In this document: positions 7,058 to 15,377 of the stretch, piece after piece
Layout of the letters: the number at the start of each line of letters is the position of its first letter
Numbering within the stretch: the first letter of the stretch is position 1
Assembly: GCA_021783435.1 (NCBI GenBank)
Contig: JAJXUC010000079.1
Span: 1-17,619, forward strand
DNA length: 17,619 nt
Origin: Pseudomonadota bacterium
GTDB taxonomy: Bacteria; Pseudomonadota; Gammaproteobacteria; Burkholderiales; Burkholderiaceae
Direction: 5' to 3'
Notes under the pieces: generated by a model
Seen by the model: the letters and a program-made list of their open reading frames with translations, nothing else
What the model was told of the DNA's origin: nothing
The model's database searches: none
Made by a program: the position numbers and the translations under genes

Positions 7058-8815
7058 TCACGACACGATGATTTCGCGGAACATGCCGGCTTCCATGTGC
7101 ATCATCAGGTGGCAGTGCCAAGCCCAGCGTCCTGGCGCATCGGCCGTCACGAGATAGCTGATGCGCTGCGCCGGCTGCACGGGGATGGTGTGGCGCCGGA
7201 CCTGGAATTGCCCAGTCGGACTTTCCAACTCGCTCCACATGCCGTGCATATGCATGGGATGGGTCATCATGCTGTCGTTGACCAGGACAACGCGCAGGCG
7301 CTCGCCATAGCGGAAATGCACGGGCGTCGACTTGCCGAACTCGACCCCGTCGATCGACCAGGTGTAACGCCCCATATTGCCCGTGAGGTGAAACTCAAGC
7401 TCGCGCTCGGGGGCGCGCGGGTCGATGGGACCCCCCACGGTGTGCTGATCGGCCAGCGTCAGGACCCTGCGGGCGTTATCGCGAAGGCCGACTCCCGGAT
7501 CGTCCAGGTTGGTGCGCGGGGAGTCCACGCGGTTATCGGTCGTCGGGCCGTATTCGGTCGACGCATGGCGCGAAGGCTTGCTCGTCGCGGCCGTATCGCC
7601 TCCCATCTGCATGCCAGGCATGTCGGCCATCCCCGGCATGCTGCCCGGTGCCATGCCATCCATGCTGCCCATCATGTCGGCCATGGTGAGTTGCTGCGGC
7701 TTGTCCATCGCCGGCACCGGCGCCGCCAGACCTGCGCGGCTCGTCAGCGTGCCGCGGGCATAGCCGGTCCGATCCATCGATTGGGCGAAAATCGTGTATG
7801 CATCCGATTGCGGTCGCACCAGCACGTCGTAGGTCTCGCCGGGACCGAAACGGAATTCGTCCACGGTCACCGGGTCGATGTTCTGACCATCGGCCTGCAC
7901 CACCGTGAGTTTCAGATTCGGAATGCGCACGTCGTAGAACGTGTCGGCCGCTCCATTGATGAACCGCAGCCGCACCACCTCACCCGGGCGCATCGGCGCG
8001 GTCCAATTGCCGGCCGGAGTCGCGCCGTTCATCAGGTAGGTCAGCGTGCTGCCCGAGAGATCGCCCAGATCGTTCGGGCTCATGCGCATCTTGTTCCACA
8101 TCTGGCGCTTCTCCAGAGCGGCTTTCAAGCCGTCCCGGGCGACATCCTGAAAGAACTCCGTGGCGGTGGGTTGGTTGTAGTTGTAGTAGCCGCTGTCCGC
8201 CTTGAGCTTGGCCATGACGCGCATCGGATCTTCATCGGTCCAATCCGAAAGTTGCACGACATAGTCGCGCGTGGCCTTCAGGGTTTCGCCACCGGCCGGC
8301 TCGATGACGATGGCGCCATACATGCCAGTCTGTTCCTGCATGCCGGAATGGGAGTGGTACCAATAGGTGCCCGATTGAAGGACCTTGAAGCGATAGACAA
8401 ACGCTTCCCCGGGCGCGATGCCCTTGAAGCTGATGCCCGGCACGCCGTCCATCTGGAACGGCAGCAGCATGCCGTGCCAATGCACCGAGGTCGCCTGGCG
8501 CAGTCTGTTCGTCACCCGAATCGTGACGGTATCGCCTTCGCGCCAGCGCAAGGTCGGCGCCGGAATCGAGCCGTTGATGGTGGTTGCCATCCGCGGGTTT
8601 CCAGTGAAGTTCACAGGTGACTCGGCCACGACGAGGTCAAATTCGGTGCCTCGCAGTTCCGGTGCAGAGCCCGTCGCAGCCGTGGTGCCCTGTGCCCGGG
8701 CCAAGCCGGCAAACGGCGACAGGCCGAGCATGACGCCGCCAGCCGCGAGTCCCTGAACGAATCGTCGACGAGGTCCCTGGATTGTGTGTGGGAAAGACGG
8801 CGGAAGTTGCTGCAT
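7058..8815 (-). CDS. copA: Tat-exported multicopper oxidase CopA (PcoA family)
   Basis: A 585-residue periplasmic oxidase. The N-terminus has a twin-arginine signal (RRRFVQGL at 16-23, hydrophobic to about 40). Four copper-site motifs are visible: SVHWHG (His112, His114), YWYHSHSG (His154, His156), HPMHMHGMW in the C-terminal third, and WHCHLMMHMEAGM (His567-Cys568-His569, His573) at the end. A Met-rich stretch at about 375-405 (repeats of MPGM/MADM) is typical of PcoA/CopA and probably binds Cu(I). The enzyme oxidises Cu(I) to Cu(II) and sequesters copper. I chose the ATG at 8815 because AGGAG precedes it by 10 bases and the Tat motif is then at the normal distance; a frame opening at 8986 adds 57 unlikely residues and overlaps the regulatory palindrome. 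Confidence 0.97.
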   Translation of the reverse strand: MQQLPPSFPHTIQGPRRRFVQGLAAGGVMLGLSPFAGLARAQGTTAATGSAPELRGTEFDLVVAESPVNFTGNPRMATTINGSIPAPTLRWREGDTVTIRVTNRLRQATSVHWHGMLLPFQMDGVPGISFKGIAPGEAFVYRFKVLQSGTYWYHSHSGMQEQTGMYGAIVIEPAGGETLKATRDYVVQLSDWTDEDPMRVMAKLKADSGYYNYNQPTATEFFQDVARDGLKAALEKRQMWNKMRMSPNDLGDLSGSTLTYLMNGATPAGNWTAPMRPGEVVRLRFINGAADTFYDVRIPNLKLTVVQADGQNIDPVTVDEFRFGPGETYDVLVRPQSDAYTIFAQSMDRTGYARGTLTSRAGLAAPVPAMDKPQQLTMADMMGSMDGMAPGSMPGMADMPGMQMGGDTAATSKPSRHASTEYGPTTDNRVDSPRTNLDDPGVGLRDNARRVLTLADQHTVGGPIDPRAPERELEFHLTGNMGRYTWSIDGVEFGKSTPVHFRYGERLRVVLVNDSMMTHPMHMHGMWSELESPTGQFQVRRHTIPVQPAQRISYLVTADAPGRWAWHCHLMMHMEAGMFREIIVS

Positions 8816-8956
8816 GGTGATCTGTTCTCCTGGTCTGGATGGCTCGACGGCATGTTCTGAAGCGTCATCGCGGCATGTGTCGGTCCGTAATCTGCTGTGG
8901 TGCACCGGCGCCGTTGCGCCGCGCCTGCCGCCCATGCGGCTACTCGACAAGTCAGC

Positions 8957-8986
8957 ATCGTATGTAACGATAGATTTCAGAGTCAT
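8957..8986 (-). promoter_or_regulatory. Predicted copA promoter
   Basis: Reading the minus strand, ATGACT (8986-8981) and TACGAT (8962-8957) are separated by 18 bases, each matching four of six positions of the sigma-70 consensus. The -35 element overlaps the edge of the palindrome that probably binds CopR. This would give copA a leader of about 135-140 bases. Prediction only. Confidence 0.4.
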
Positions 8987-9023
8987 GACCGCGAGATGAC
9001 ATTGATGTCATCTCGCGGTCATG
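8984..9023. promoter_or_regulatory. Palindromic CopR operator (cop box) between copA and copRS
   Basis: CATGACCGCGAGATGACAT (8984-9002) is perfectly complementary to ATGTCATCTCGCGGTCATG (9005-9023) with TG between. The core ATGACA-TTGA-TGTCAT (8996-9011) has the spacing of the E. coli CusR box (ATGACAA-N2-TTGTCAT) and related CopR/PcoR boxes. It sits between the divergent copA and copR genes, so a single site could control both. The palindrome reaches well beyond the core, which is unusual. Confidence 0.8.
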
Positions 9024-9144
9024 TTCGTGTCGCGTTCGCCGGATTAAAGTGAGGTCAGTCGAATCCGCTGATGGGGCACCGTGGGAGCGGGGAACGGATG
9101 AAGGGCGGCGCAAGTGCAACGGCGACGCAGCAACGGAGACGTGC

Positions 9145-9828
9145 ATGAAACTGCTTATCGTCGAAGACGAGCCCAAGACCGGGGAGTACCTGCGGCAAGG
9201 ACTGATGGAGGCCGGCTTCGTCGTCGACCTCGCGCGCACCGGCCTGGACGGGCATCATCAGGCGATGACGGAGCCCTACGATCTCGTCGTGCTCGACGTC
9301 ATGCTCCCCGATGTGGACGGCTGGAGCATCGTGAGGGCTCTGCGTCAAGCCGGCAAGGACACTCCCGTGCTGTTCCTGACCGCCCGCGACAGCGTCGAAG
9401 ATCGGGTCAAGGGACTGGAGCTGGGGGCCGATGATTATTTGGTCAAGCCGTTTGTCTTCACGGAACTGCTCGCACGCGTGCGAACCTTGTTGCGGCGGGG
9501 GCGCATCGCGGTTCAGGCGGAACGGCTGCAGGTCGCCGACCTCATGCTCGATTTGACGCGCCGCCGCGCGGTTCGCGCCGACACCCGGATTCATCTGACC
9601 AACAAGGAATTCGCCTTGCTGGAACTTCTGGTCCGAAGGCGAGGGGAAGTGCTCCCCCGCTCACTGATCGCGTCGCAGGTTTGGGACATGAATTTCGACA
9701 GTGACACGAACGTCATCGACGTGGCCATCCGGCGCCTGCGGGCCAAGGTCGACGACGCGTTCGAACCCAAGCTCATCCAGACGGTGCGGGGCCTGGGCTA
9801 CATGCTGGACGCACCCGATGGCCAGTAG
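9145..9828 (+). CDS. copR: Copper-responsive response regulator CopR (OmpR/PhoB family)
   Basis: A 227-residue regulator. Receiver domain at 1-118: acidic pocket VEDEP (Glu7, Asp8), phospho-acceptor Asp51 in [10 protein letters not shown], switch Thr79 in LFLTARD and Lys101 in LVKPF. Winged-helix DNA-binding domain at about 125-224, with [35 protein letters not shown] and TVRGLGYML, typical of CusR/CopR/IrlR. The ATG at 9145 has GGAG seven bases upstream; the frame upstream to 9049 has no support. Its stop overlaps the start of copS. Placement next to copA and a CusR-type box makes a copper role very likely, activating the divergent cop operon and perhaps itself. Confidence 0.95.
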   Translation: MKLLIVEDEPKTGEYLRQGLMEAGFVVDLARTGLDGHHQAMTEPYDLVVLDVMLPDVDGWSIVRALRQAGKDTPVLFLTARDSVEDRVKGLELGADDYLVKPFVFTELLARVRTLLRRGRIAVQAERLQVADLMLDLTRRRAVRADTRIHLTNKEFALLELLVRRRGEVLPRSLIASQVWDMNFDSDTNVIDVAIRRLRAKVDDAFEPKLIQTVRGLGYMLDAPDGQ

Positions 9829-11245
9829 CGCACGCCGACGCCGCCCGGCCTCGCTCGCGCTTCGCGTGACGACCTTCGTCGGCTTGGCCACGACGCTCAT
9901 GTTTCTGCTTTCGGCCTGGGGCATCGAGGTGTCTATCGAGCGCCACTTCGCCGAACAGGATCTTGGCGAACTGCAGGCCGTCAAACAATCCGTGGAGGCT
10001 GCGCTTGCCTCGAGGAGCGCGAACCGCGATGACCTCGAACACAGACTGGCGGCCGCGGTGGCCGGGCATCACGGGGTGTATTTCCTGGTGCAGGATGCCC
10101 AGGGAAAACTACTCTACGAAACCGCGACCCCGGGCCTTGCCGGATTTGCCCATGGGGTGCAACCGGTGACGCGCCTCGACGCGCGGGCGCTGCGCATCTG
10201 GCGAGTCAACCAACGCACCTACCGTGGTGCCGTGCTGCGTGACGGCCCATTCACCGTGCTGGTGGCGATGGACATGGGCTTTCATCTCCACTACCTCGCT
10301 GAACTCAAGCGTGCCCTCTGGCTGGGGGCGCTGATGACCAGCATCATCAGCATCGGCGTGGCATGGTTGGCGGTGCAGCATGGTCATGCGCCGATTCGCC
10401 GTATCAGTGCCAGGATGCAGGACATCACCTCCGAGCATTTGCACGTTCGGCTCGACCCGGAGCAGGTGCCGGTCGAGCTCGCCGAACTGGTGGTGTCTTT
10501 CAACACCATGCTCAGGCGCATCGAGGACAGTTTCCAACGCTTGACAAACGCTTCCGCAGATATTGCCCACGAATTGCGCACGCCGCTGACCAACCTGATC
10601 ACGCAGACGCAAGTCGCCTTGTCGAAAGTCCGTGGCATGGACGCCTACCGTGAAGTTCTCTACTCCAACCTGGAGGAGTTCGAGCGCTTGAGCGCGATGA
10701 TCGGCGGCATGCTGTTTCTGGCCCAGGCCGACCACAGCCGGATCCACCTGGAGTCGGGCGGAGTCGACCTCGGTGCCGAGGTGCGGGCGCTGTTCGATTA
10801 CTTCGAGGCCTGGGCGGACGATCACCGCGTCGGTCTGGTCCTCGAAGGAGAGGTCGACACGGTCAGCGGCGATCGCCAGATGTTGCAGCGAGCCCTCAGC
10901 AACCTGATCGCCAATGCCATTCGGCATACGCCTGAAGGCCAGGCTGTCGTCGTCGCGCTGCGGCGGGAGGCCGATCAGGCCGTCGTGGACATCTCGAACC
11001 CGGGGCCGGACATTCCCGCGGAACATCTGCCCCGACTCTTCGATCGCTTTTACCGCGTCGATCCCTCCCGCCAGCGCAAAGGCGAAGGCGCGGGATTGGG
11101 GCTGGCAATCGTCAAGTCCATCGTGGAAGCGCACGGCGGAACGGTGCTGGTCAGGTCCGAGGGCGGACTCACGCGGTTTCGTGTGAGGCTGCCGAATGGT
11201 CCGGCTCAAGGACCGGGCGGCCTCCAGGGAAGCTCTGCGCGCTGA
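9818..11245 (+). CDS. copS: Copper-sensing histidine kinase CopS (CusS family)
   Basis: A 475-residue inner-membrane kinase. TM1 at about 15-36, periplasmic sensor loop at about 37-165 (with His43, His75, His84, His85, His112 as possible metal contacts), TM2 at about 167-187, then HAMP ([12 protein letters not shown]), the dimerisation motif [14 protein letters not shown] with phospho-His251, the N-box NLIANAIRH (near 363), the F-box [12 protein letters not shown] and G-box [11 protein letters not shown]. This is the standard heavy-metal sensor kinase layout. The ATG at 9818 lies within the end of copR (11-base overlap), implying translational coupling; the frame upstream to 9701 is a copR shadow. 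It senses periplasmic copper and phosphorylates CopR. Confidence 0.95.
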   Translation: MASSARRRRPASLALRVTTFVGLATTLMFLLSAWGIEVSIERHFAEQDLGELQAVKQSVEAALASRSANRDDLEHRLAAAVAGHHGVYFLVQDAQGKLLYETATPGLAGFAHGVQPVTRLDARALRIWRVNQRTYRGAVLRDGPFTVLVAMDMGFHLHYLAELKRALWLGALMTSIISIGVAWLAVQHGHAPIRRISARMQDITSEHLHVRLDPEQVPVELAELVVSFNTMLRRIEDSFQRLTNASADIAHELRTPLTNLITQTQVALSKVRGMDAYREVLYSNLEEFERLSAMIGGMLFLAQADHSRIHLESGGVDLGAEVRALFDYFEAWADDHRVGLVLEGEVDTVSGDRQMLQRALSNLIANAIRHTPEGQAVVVALRREADQAVVDISNPGPDIPAEHLPRLFDRFYRVDPSRQRKGEGAGLGLAIVKSIVEAHGGTVLVRSEGGLTRFRVRLPNGPAQGPGGLQGSSAR

Positions 11246-11479
11246 CGCGAGCCCAAACAAGCCATCCTCGACCGCCTATTCCCGAGCGTCGGCCGGCCCT
11301 GGTGCAGGTTCACATTCCGAGATCATGCGGGGCGTGTTGGCGCTTGCCCAAGGGCTCGGGACGGGTACAGGACGCCGGTGACGTGACGCTGCGGCACTTG
11401 CGCCGCGCGATGCCTCTCTCGGCGTGGCTTGGGCCCACGCCGGCGTTCAGCATCGTGGTCTTCGTCCACATGCCCTCGA
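11246..11479. other. Intergenic region between convergent copS and small Met-rich gene
   Basis: This 234-bp gap contains no ORF with plausible start signals and composition. It lies between two converging genes, so both transcripts must end here, but I found no hairpin with a T-run. Confidence 0.5.
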
Positions 11480-11737
11480 TCATTGCGAGCCGTGTCCCAT
11501 GGGCGCTGTGCCCGCGGCATCCTTGTTCATCATGCCTTCCTGTTGCATTTTTTTCTCCTTGCTCATCATGCGTTTTTTCATGTTCATGGGCTCGCCTTGC
11601 TTCATCATGCCAGCGGCGGCCGAGGCGGGGTGATGCATCCCGCCCATGGCGCCAGGGTCGGTGGTCGTTTGTGCCGCGGCACTCGCGGCATACAGCGCCA
11701 GGCACAGTGCGCCGAGCAGGGTTGACAGGGTGGTCAT
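11480..11737 (-). CDS. Small secreted Met/Lys-rich protein (degenerate MxKDx pentapeptide type)
   Basis: An 85-residue protein: signal peptide 1-22 (TLLGALCLALYAASAAA), then a 63-residue mature part with 12 Met, mostly in MGGMHH (31-36), MKKRM (53-57), MSKEK (58-62) and MNKDA (70-74). The last fits the MxKDx pentapeptide pattern, and the first two follow it loosely at a five-residue interval. Proteins of the MxKDx pentapeptide group are small and periplasmic. Met and His could bind Cu(I), an inference from composition. The ATG at 11737 has GAGGA upstream; the frame to 11776 is less likely. It lies 68 bp after the oxidoreductase stop, probably in the same operon. Confidence 0.7.
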   Translation of the reverse strand: MTTLSTLLGALCLALYAASAAAQTTTDPGAMGGMHHPASAAAGMMKQGEPMNMKKRMMSKEKKMQQEGMMNKDAAGTAPMGHGSQ

Positions 11738-11805
11738 GATGCAATCCTCAGTCCAATCGATGGCCGGAGTGCCCACACATCGGGTGCGCGTACCGGCAAT
11801 ACGGG

Positions 11806-12585
11806 TCAGGAGCCGCCGAACCAGTTGTATCCCTGGTCTTCCCAGTAACCGCCCGGGTATTTGTTGGTGACTTGCATGGTGGTGATGAGCTTGGGGTTTT
11901 TATAGCCCAATTTCGTCGGTATGCGCAATTTCATCGGGTAACCAAATTTCACCGGCAAGGTCTTGCCGTTGTACGTGAACGCCATGATGGTTTGCGGGTG
12001 CAGCGCGGTCTGCATGTCGATGCTTTCGTAATAGTTGTCCGCGCATTGAAAGGCCACGTATCGGGCGGACAGGTCGGCGCCGATGAGTTTCAGGAAGATG
12101 TGAAACGGCGTGCCGCCCCAGCGGCCGATGGCACTCCAGCCCTCGACGCAAATGTGCCGGGTGATCTGATCGGACTGCGGCAGGGCGTAAAGCTCGGGCA
12201 GGCTCCACGAGCGTTTGTCCCTGACCAGACCGCCGACCTGCAGCCGATACGTGCTGCCGTCGATCACCGGGGTCTGGTCTTCGGCGTAGTAGGCGTTGAA
12301 GGGGAAGGGATGCGTCATCTGCGCCTCGGTGTAGGTCGGCGCCAGCCGCTTCGGGTCGAACAGCCAGAGCTGCACCCGGTCGTTCCAGCGCGACATGCCT
12401 TGCAGGATGTTCTGCGCGGACTTGGTATCGGTCACGTCGCAACCACTCAGTAACGACAGCGCGCCCAGGCTCAGGAGCTGCTTGCCGAAGCGCCGGCGTG
12501 CCGGAGCGCCCAGGGATTGCTGCGCCTCTTTCAGCAGCGCTTCGCGGTCGAAGGGCCGGACGATGGTTTTCGGATCGATGTGCAT
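11806..12585 (-). CDS. Tat-dependent molybdopterin oxidoreductase, sulfite oxidase/MsrP-like
   Basis: A 259-residue protein. After about 29 polar residues comes a Tat motif RRRFGK (30-35), a hydrophobic stretch and a lipobox LLSGC with Cys49; Asp50 at position +2 would favour retention at the inner membrane. The molybdopterin domain (about 95-255) has RHICVEGWSAIGRWGG, where Cys146 should ligate molybdenum, and GYPMKLRIPTKLGYKNPK near the end, as in the sulfite oxidase/MsrP fold. MsrP repairs methionine sulfoxide in periplasmic proteins; this one is shorter and its substrate is unknown. It starts 10 bp after the cytochrome b stop, with GAGGAG overlapping that stop, so the two are coupled and the cytochrome should be its electron donor. 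Confidence 0.88.
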   Translation of the reverse strand: MHIDPKTIVRPFDREALLKEAQQSLGAPARRRFGKQLLSLGALSLLSGCDVTDTKSAQNILQGMSRWNDRVQLWLFDPKRLAPTYTEAQMTHPFPFNAYYAEDQTPVIDGSTYRLQVGGLVRDKRSWSLPELYALPQSDQITRHICVEGWSAIGRWGGTPFHIFLKLIGADLSARYVAFQCADNYYESIDMQTALHPQTIMAFTYNGKTLPVKFGYPMKLRIPTKLGYKNPKLITTMQVTNKYPGGYWEDQGYNWFGGS

Positions 12586-12595
12586 GGCGAACTCC

Positions 12596-13192
12596 TCAGC
12601 GACCGCGAACCATGGTCAGGAATGATTTGGGCACCAGCGCCACCATGACGAGGTGCACGAAAACGAAGGCCACGACGATGCTCATGGCGACGAAATGCAC
12701 GATGCGGGCGTTGTCGTAGCCGCCCATCACATCGCGCAGCAAGGGAAACTGCACCGACTTCCAGATGACCAGGCCCGACAGCACCAGCACGATCAAATCG
12801 AGCACGACCACCAGGTAGGCGAGTTTCTGCACCGCGTTGTACTGGGACAGGTCACCGTGCTCCAGCTTGCCAGTCATGGCCTTGCGAAAGTCACCCCAAA
12901 GATCTCGTGGCCGCAAAGGAAAATATTTGCGCTTGATGCGCCCTGTGACGCTGTTCATGCACAGGTAGAAAATCCCGTTGCCCACGAGCAGCCACATGGC
13001 GGCGAAATGCCATTGCAGCGCGCCGGCCAGCCAGCCACCCAGGGTCCAGCCGGTGGGGATGGAGAAGGAGAAGATGGGTGAAGCGTCGTAGATGCGCCAG
13101 CCGCTCATGACCATGAGCACCACGGCGAGTGCGTTGATCCAGTGCGACACGCGCAGCCAGACAGGGTGGATCGTTGTTGCGTTGCTGCTCAT
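12596..13192 (-). CDS. Cytochrome b561 / hydrogenase-type cytochrome b subunit
   Basis: A 198-residue inner-membrane protein with four predicted helices (about 18-35, 60-80, 124-145, 163-187). His17 (RVSHWINA), His62 (LQWHFAAMWLLVGNG), His166 (ARIVHFVAM) and His180 (FVHLVMVA) are positioned as heme b ligands. It belongs to the Ni-Fe hydrogenase/cytochrome b561 family (prokaryotic b/b6 type), which shuttles electrons from quinol to a periplasmic partner, here the molybdopterin protein. It differs from MsrQ, the usual MsrP partner, which is of the ferric-reductase-like family. The ATG at 13192 has GAGGAG eight bases upstream. It is the first gene of a three-gene minus-strand unit. Confidence 0.9.
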   Translation of the reverse strand: MSSNATTIHPVWLRVSHWINALAVVLMVMSGWRIYDASPIFSFSIPTGWTLGGWLAGALQWHFAAMWLLVGNGIFYLCMNSVTGRIKRKYFPLRPRDLWGDFRKAMTGKLEHGDLSQYNAVQKLAYLVVVLDLIVLVLSGLVIWKSVQFPLLRDVMGGYDNARIVHFVAMSIVVAFVFVHLVMVALVPKSFLTMVRGR

Positions 13193-13635
13193 GGCGAGGT
13201 CTCCTCGATGCCGATGGCGGATTCGTCGGCGATTCTGTCGCTTCCTGACGCCGATGCGCGCACGCAGTTGCTACCGTGTGTTACTTGGAGGCGCGTCGCG
13301 CTGTGTCGTCCCGCGGTGAATCCGGGTCGCGGACCCCATCGACGACGTGCATTCCGCCTCGGCTGCTGCCGGCGCCGGCATGGGCGTGGTGCCGCAAATC
13401 AGGCCGGGTCCGAAAAATCCCGGTGCCGGCACGCGCGGCCGGTGTCACGGCCGTCCTCGCCTTGCGTGGCCGTCAGTCCAGTGCCGGTCCAGAGCGGCCG
13501 GCCCATGCTGGGTGGGTGCGGTGATCGTCTCCCGGAGGCTGCGCAGGCGCGGGACCTGATCGTTCGGTGCGATGCCGGCAAAGTGTTTGCATGAGGGGGC
13601 TTTGGAATGCCCCGGGTTCGCGCGACAGGTCGGCA
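13193..13635. other. 443-bp region without a recognised gene, boundary of copper island and ECF42 operon
   Basis: The part next to 13193 should hold the promoter of the cytochrome b operon, but no convincing -35/-10 pair or cop-box core is visible. Short ORFs on both strands (for example 13142-13594 plus and 13445-13699 minus) are Arg/Pro/Cys-rich, lack good ribosome sites and resemble nothing I know. A small inverted repeat GGCCG-GTGTCA-CGGCC lies near 13437-13453. The region marks a change towards higher GC to its right. Confidence 0.5.
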
Positions 13636-14079
13636 TCATGGTTGATCTGCTTGCTCGTGCGATGGCATCGCCCAGGCCGGATTCCATGCCACCTCCCACA
13701 AGTGGCCATCCGGATCCTGGAAATAGCCGGCGTAGCCGCCATAGAACGTGTCACAAGCCGGCTTGACGATGCGCGCGCCCGCGGACTCGGCCTGCCGCAT
13801 CACCGCATCGACCTCGGCCTGGCTGGCGACGTTGTGGGCCAGGCTGCATGACACCGCGCCTGGCGTGCCGGGCGCGAGGCCGGCGTCGTGCGCGAGGCTG
13901 GCGTGGGGGTACAGCGCCAGCTTGAGTTGCGATTGCAACGCGAAAAAGACCACGGCACCATGATCGAACTCGGTGCCGACGATGCCGTCGGTGGGCAGTC
14001 CCAGTCCGTCGCGGTAGAAGCGCAACGAGCGTTCAAGATCAGCGACGCCGAGCGTGATCAGGGTGATGCGCGGCTTCAT
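13636..14079 (-). CDS. VOC-family (glyoxalase/bleomycin-resistance-like) protein
   Basis: A 147-residue protein with the paired beta-alpha-beta-beta-beta modules of the vicinal oxygen chelate fold: ITLITLGVADLERSLRFYRDGLGLP at the start and GGYAGYFQDPDGHLWEVAWNP near 112-132. The latter is the usual second-module ending with a metal-ligand Glu. Substrate unknown. Its ATG overlaps the sigma factor stop (ATGA), so it is translationally coupled to the sigma gene and is the last gene of the operon. VOC proteins are often found beside ECF42 sigma factors. Confidence 0.88.
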   Translation of the reverse strand: MKPRITLITLGVADLERSLRFYRDGLGLPTDGIVGTEFDHGAVVFFALQSQLKLALYPHASLAHDAGLAPGTPGAVSCSLAHNVASQAEVDAVMRQAESAGARIVKPACDTFYGGYAGYFQDPDGHLWEVAWNPAWAMPSHEQADQP

Positions 14080-15377
14080 CGGCGGTCTCCATCAGCCAGG
14101 CTCCGGCATGTCGCCGCTCGCTTGAGCAGCAATGCTCGCTCGCTGGCGTTGGCGGCCAGGGCGGCCGCGCGTTCAAATTCTGCGCGTGCTTCAGGGCGAC
14201 AGTCCAGTCGCATCAGCAAGTCGCCGCGCACCGCGGGCAGCAGGTGGTATTGGGCCAGGGCGGGCTCGGTCCGCAGGGCATCCACCAGCTCCAGTCCCGC
14301 TGCGGGGCCGAGAGCCATCGCTACCGCCACTGCGCGGTTGAGCGCGATCACCGGCGACGGCACGGTCTGCAGCAGCGCGTCGTACAGCGCCACGATGCGC
14401 GTCCAGTCGGTGTCGTCGGCACGGGCGGCGCGGGCGTGGCAGGCGGCGATGGCCGCCTGCAGCGCGTAGGGCCCGAGCGGGCCGGGCAGTGCCTCGGCAT
14501 GCGCCAGCGCGTCCAGGCCGCGGCGGATCAGCAGGTGGTCCCAGCGGCGGCGGTCCTGCTCGGCCAGCAGCACCGGCGCGCCGCTGGCGTCCACCCGCGC
14601 ATCCAGCCGCGAGGACTGGATTTCCATCAGCGCCTGCAGCCCCAGCACCTCCGATTGCTGCGGCATCAGCCCGGCCAGCACGCGGCCCAGCCGCAGCGCC
14701 TCGCCGCACAGCGCCGGGCGCGTCCAGTGCGGCCCGGCGGTAGCAGCGTAGCCCTCATTGAACATCAGGTACAGCACCTCCAGCACGGAAGCGAGGCGCG
14801 CCTGCAGCGCGTCGCCGGGCGGTATCTCGAACGGCACCTGCGCGGCGGCCAGGCTGCGCTTGGCGCGCACGATGCGCTGCGCGATGGTGGGCTCGGGCTT
14901 GAGGTAGGCGCGGGCGATCTCGGCGGTGGACAGGCCACCCATCACGCGCAGGGTGAGCGCGCTGCGCGCCTCCGGCGCGAGCACGGGGTGGCAGGCGGTG
15001 AAGATCAGCCGCAGCAGGTCGTCGCCGATGGCGTCGTCGAGCCGTGCATCCACCATCTCGGCGAACTCGCGCGCGGCGATGGCGTGCTGCAGGTCGGCCT
15101 CGTGGCCGAGCGCCTCGTGGCGGGGCGCGGCCAGCTTCTGGTGGCGAAGGTGGTCCAGCGCGCGGCGCTTGGCCGCGGTCATCAGCCAGGCGCCGGGACG
15201 CTCGGGAATGCCGAGTTCGGGCCAGTGCTCCAGCGCGGCCAGCAGCGCGTCCTGGGCGCAGTCCTCGGCCAGGCCGAGGTCGTGCGTGATGCGCGCCACG
15301 TGCGCCACGACCTTGGCCGACTCGATGTGCCAGATCGCGGCGATGGCGCCCGCCACCTCGCCGGCGGACGCGCTCAC
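14076..15377 (-). CDS. ECF42-type RNA polymerase sigma factor with C-terminal extension
   Basis: A 433-residue protein. Region sigma-2 at about 12-85 (AIAAIWHIESAKVVAHVARI, LAEDCAQDALLAALEHWP, RPGAWLMTAAKRRALDHLR) and sigma-4 at about 118-178 (HPVLAPEARSALTLRVMGGLSTAEIARAYLKPE). A helical extension of some 250 residues follows, opening with VLYLMFNEGYAAT; this extension and the neighbouring DGPF gene define group ECF42, where it contains TPR-like helices and replaces an anti-sigma factor. The GTG start at 15377 overlaps the TfoX stop (GTGA) and gives the expected N-terminus; the frame open to 15494 overlaps TfoX and is rejected. It probably directs transcription of its own operon. Confidence 0.9.
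   Translation of the reverse strand: MSASAGEVAGAIAAIWHIESAKVVAHVARITHDLGLAEDCAQDALLAALEHWPELGIPERPGAWLMTAAKRRALDHLRHQKLAAPRHEALGHEADLQHAIAAREFAEMVDARLDDAIGDDLLRLIFTACHPVLAPEARSALTLRVMGGLSTAEIARAYLKPEPTIAQRIVRAKRSLAAAQVPFEIPPGDALQARLASVLEVLYLMFNEGYAATAGPHWTRPALCGEALRLGRVLAGLMPQQSEVLGLQALMEIQSSRLDARVDASGAPVLLAEQDRRRWDHLLIRRGLDALAHAEALPGPLGPYALQAAIAACHARAARADDTDWTRIVALYDALLQTVPSPVIALNRAVAVAMALGPAAGLELVDALRTEPALAQYHLLPAVRGDLLMRLDCRPEARAEFERAAALAANASERALLLKRAATCRSLADGDRR

Noticed and set aside
6995..8620. 541-residue plus-strand ORF opposite copA
   Set aside because: Antisense frame of a well-supported gene, His/Arg-rich, no ribosome site or motif.
8816..8986. 57-residue N-terminal extension of copA
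   Set aside because: Would place the Tat motif about 73 residues in and overlap the operator and promoter; a good Shine-Dalgarno supports 8815.
10109..11260. 383-residue minus-strand ORF opposite copS
   Set aside because: Antisense shadow; copS has every kinase motif on the other strand.
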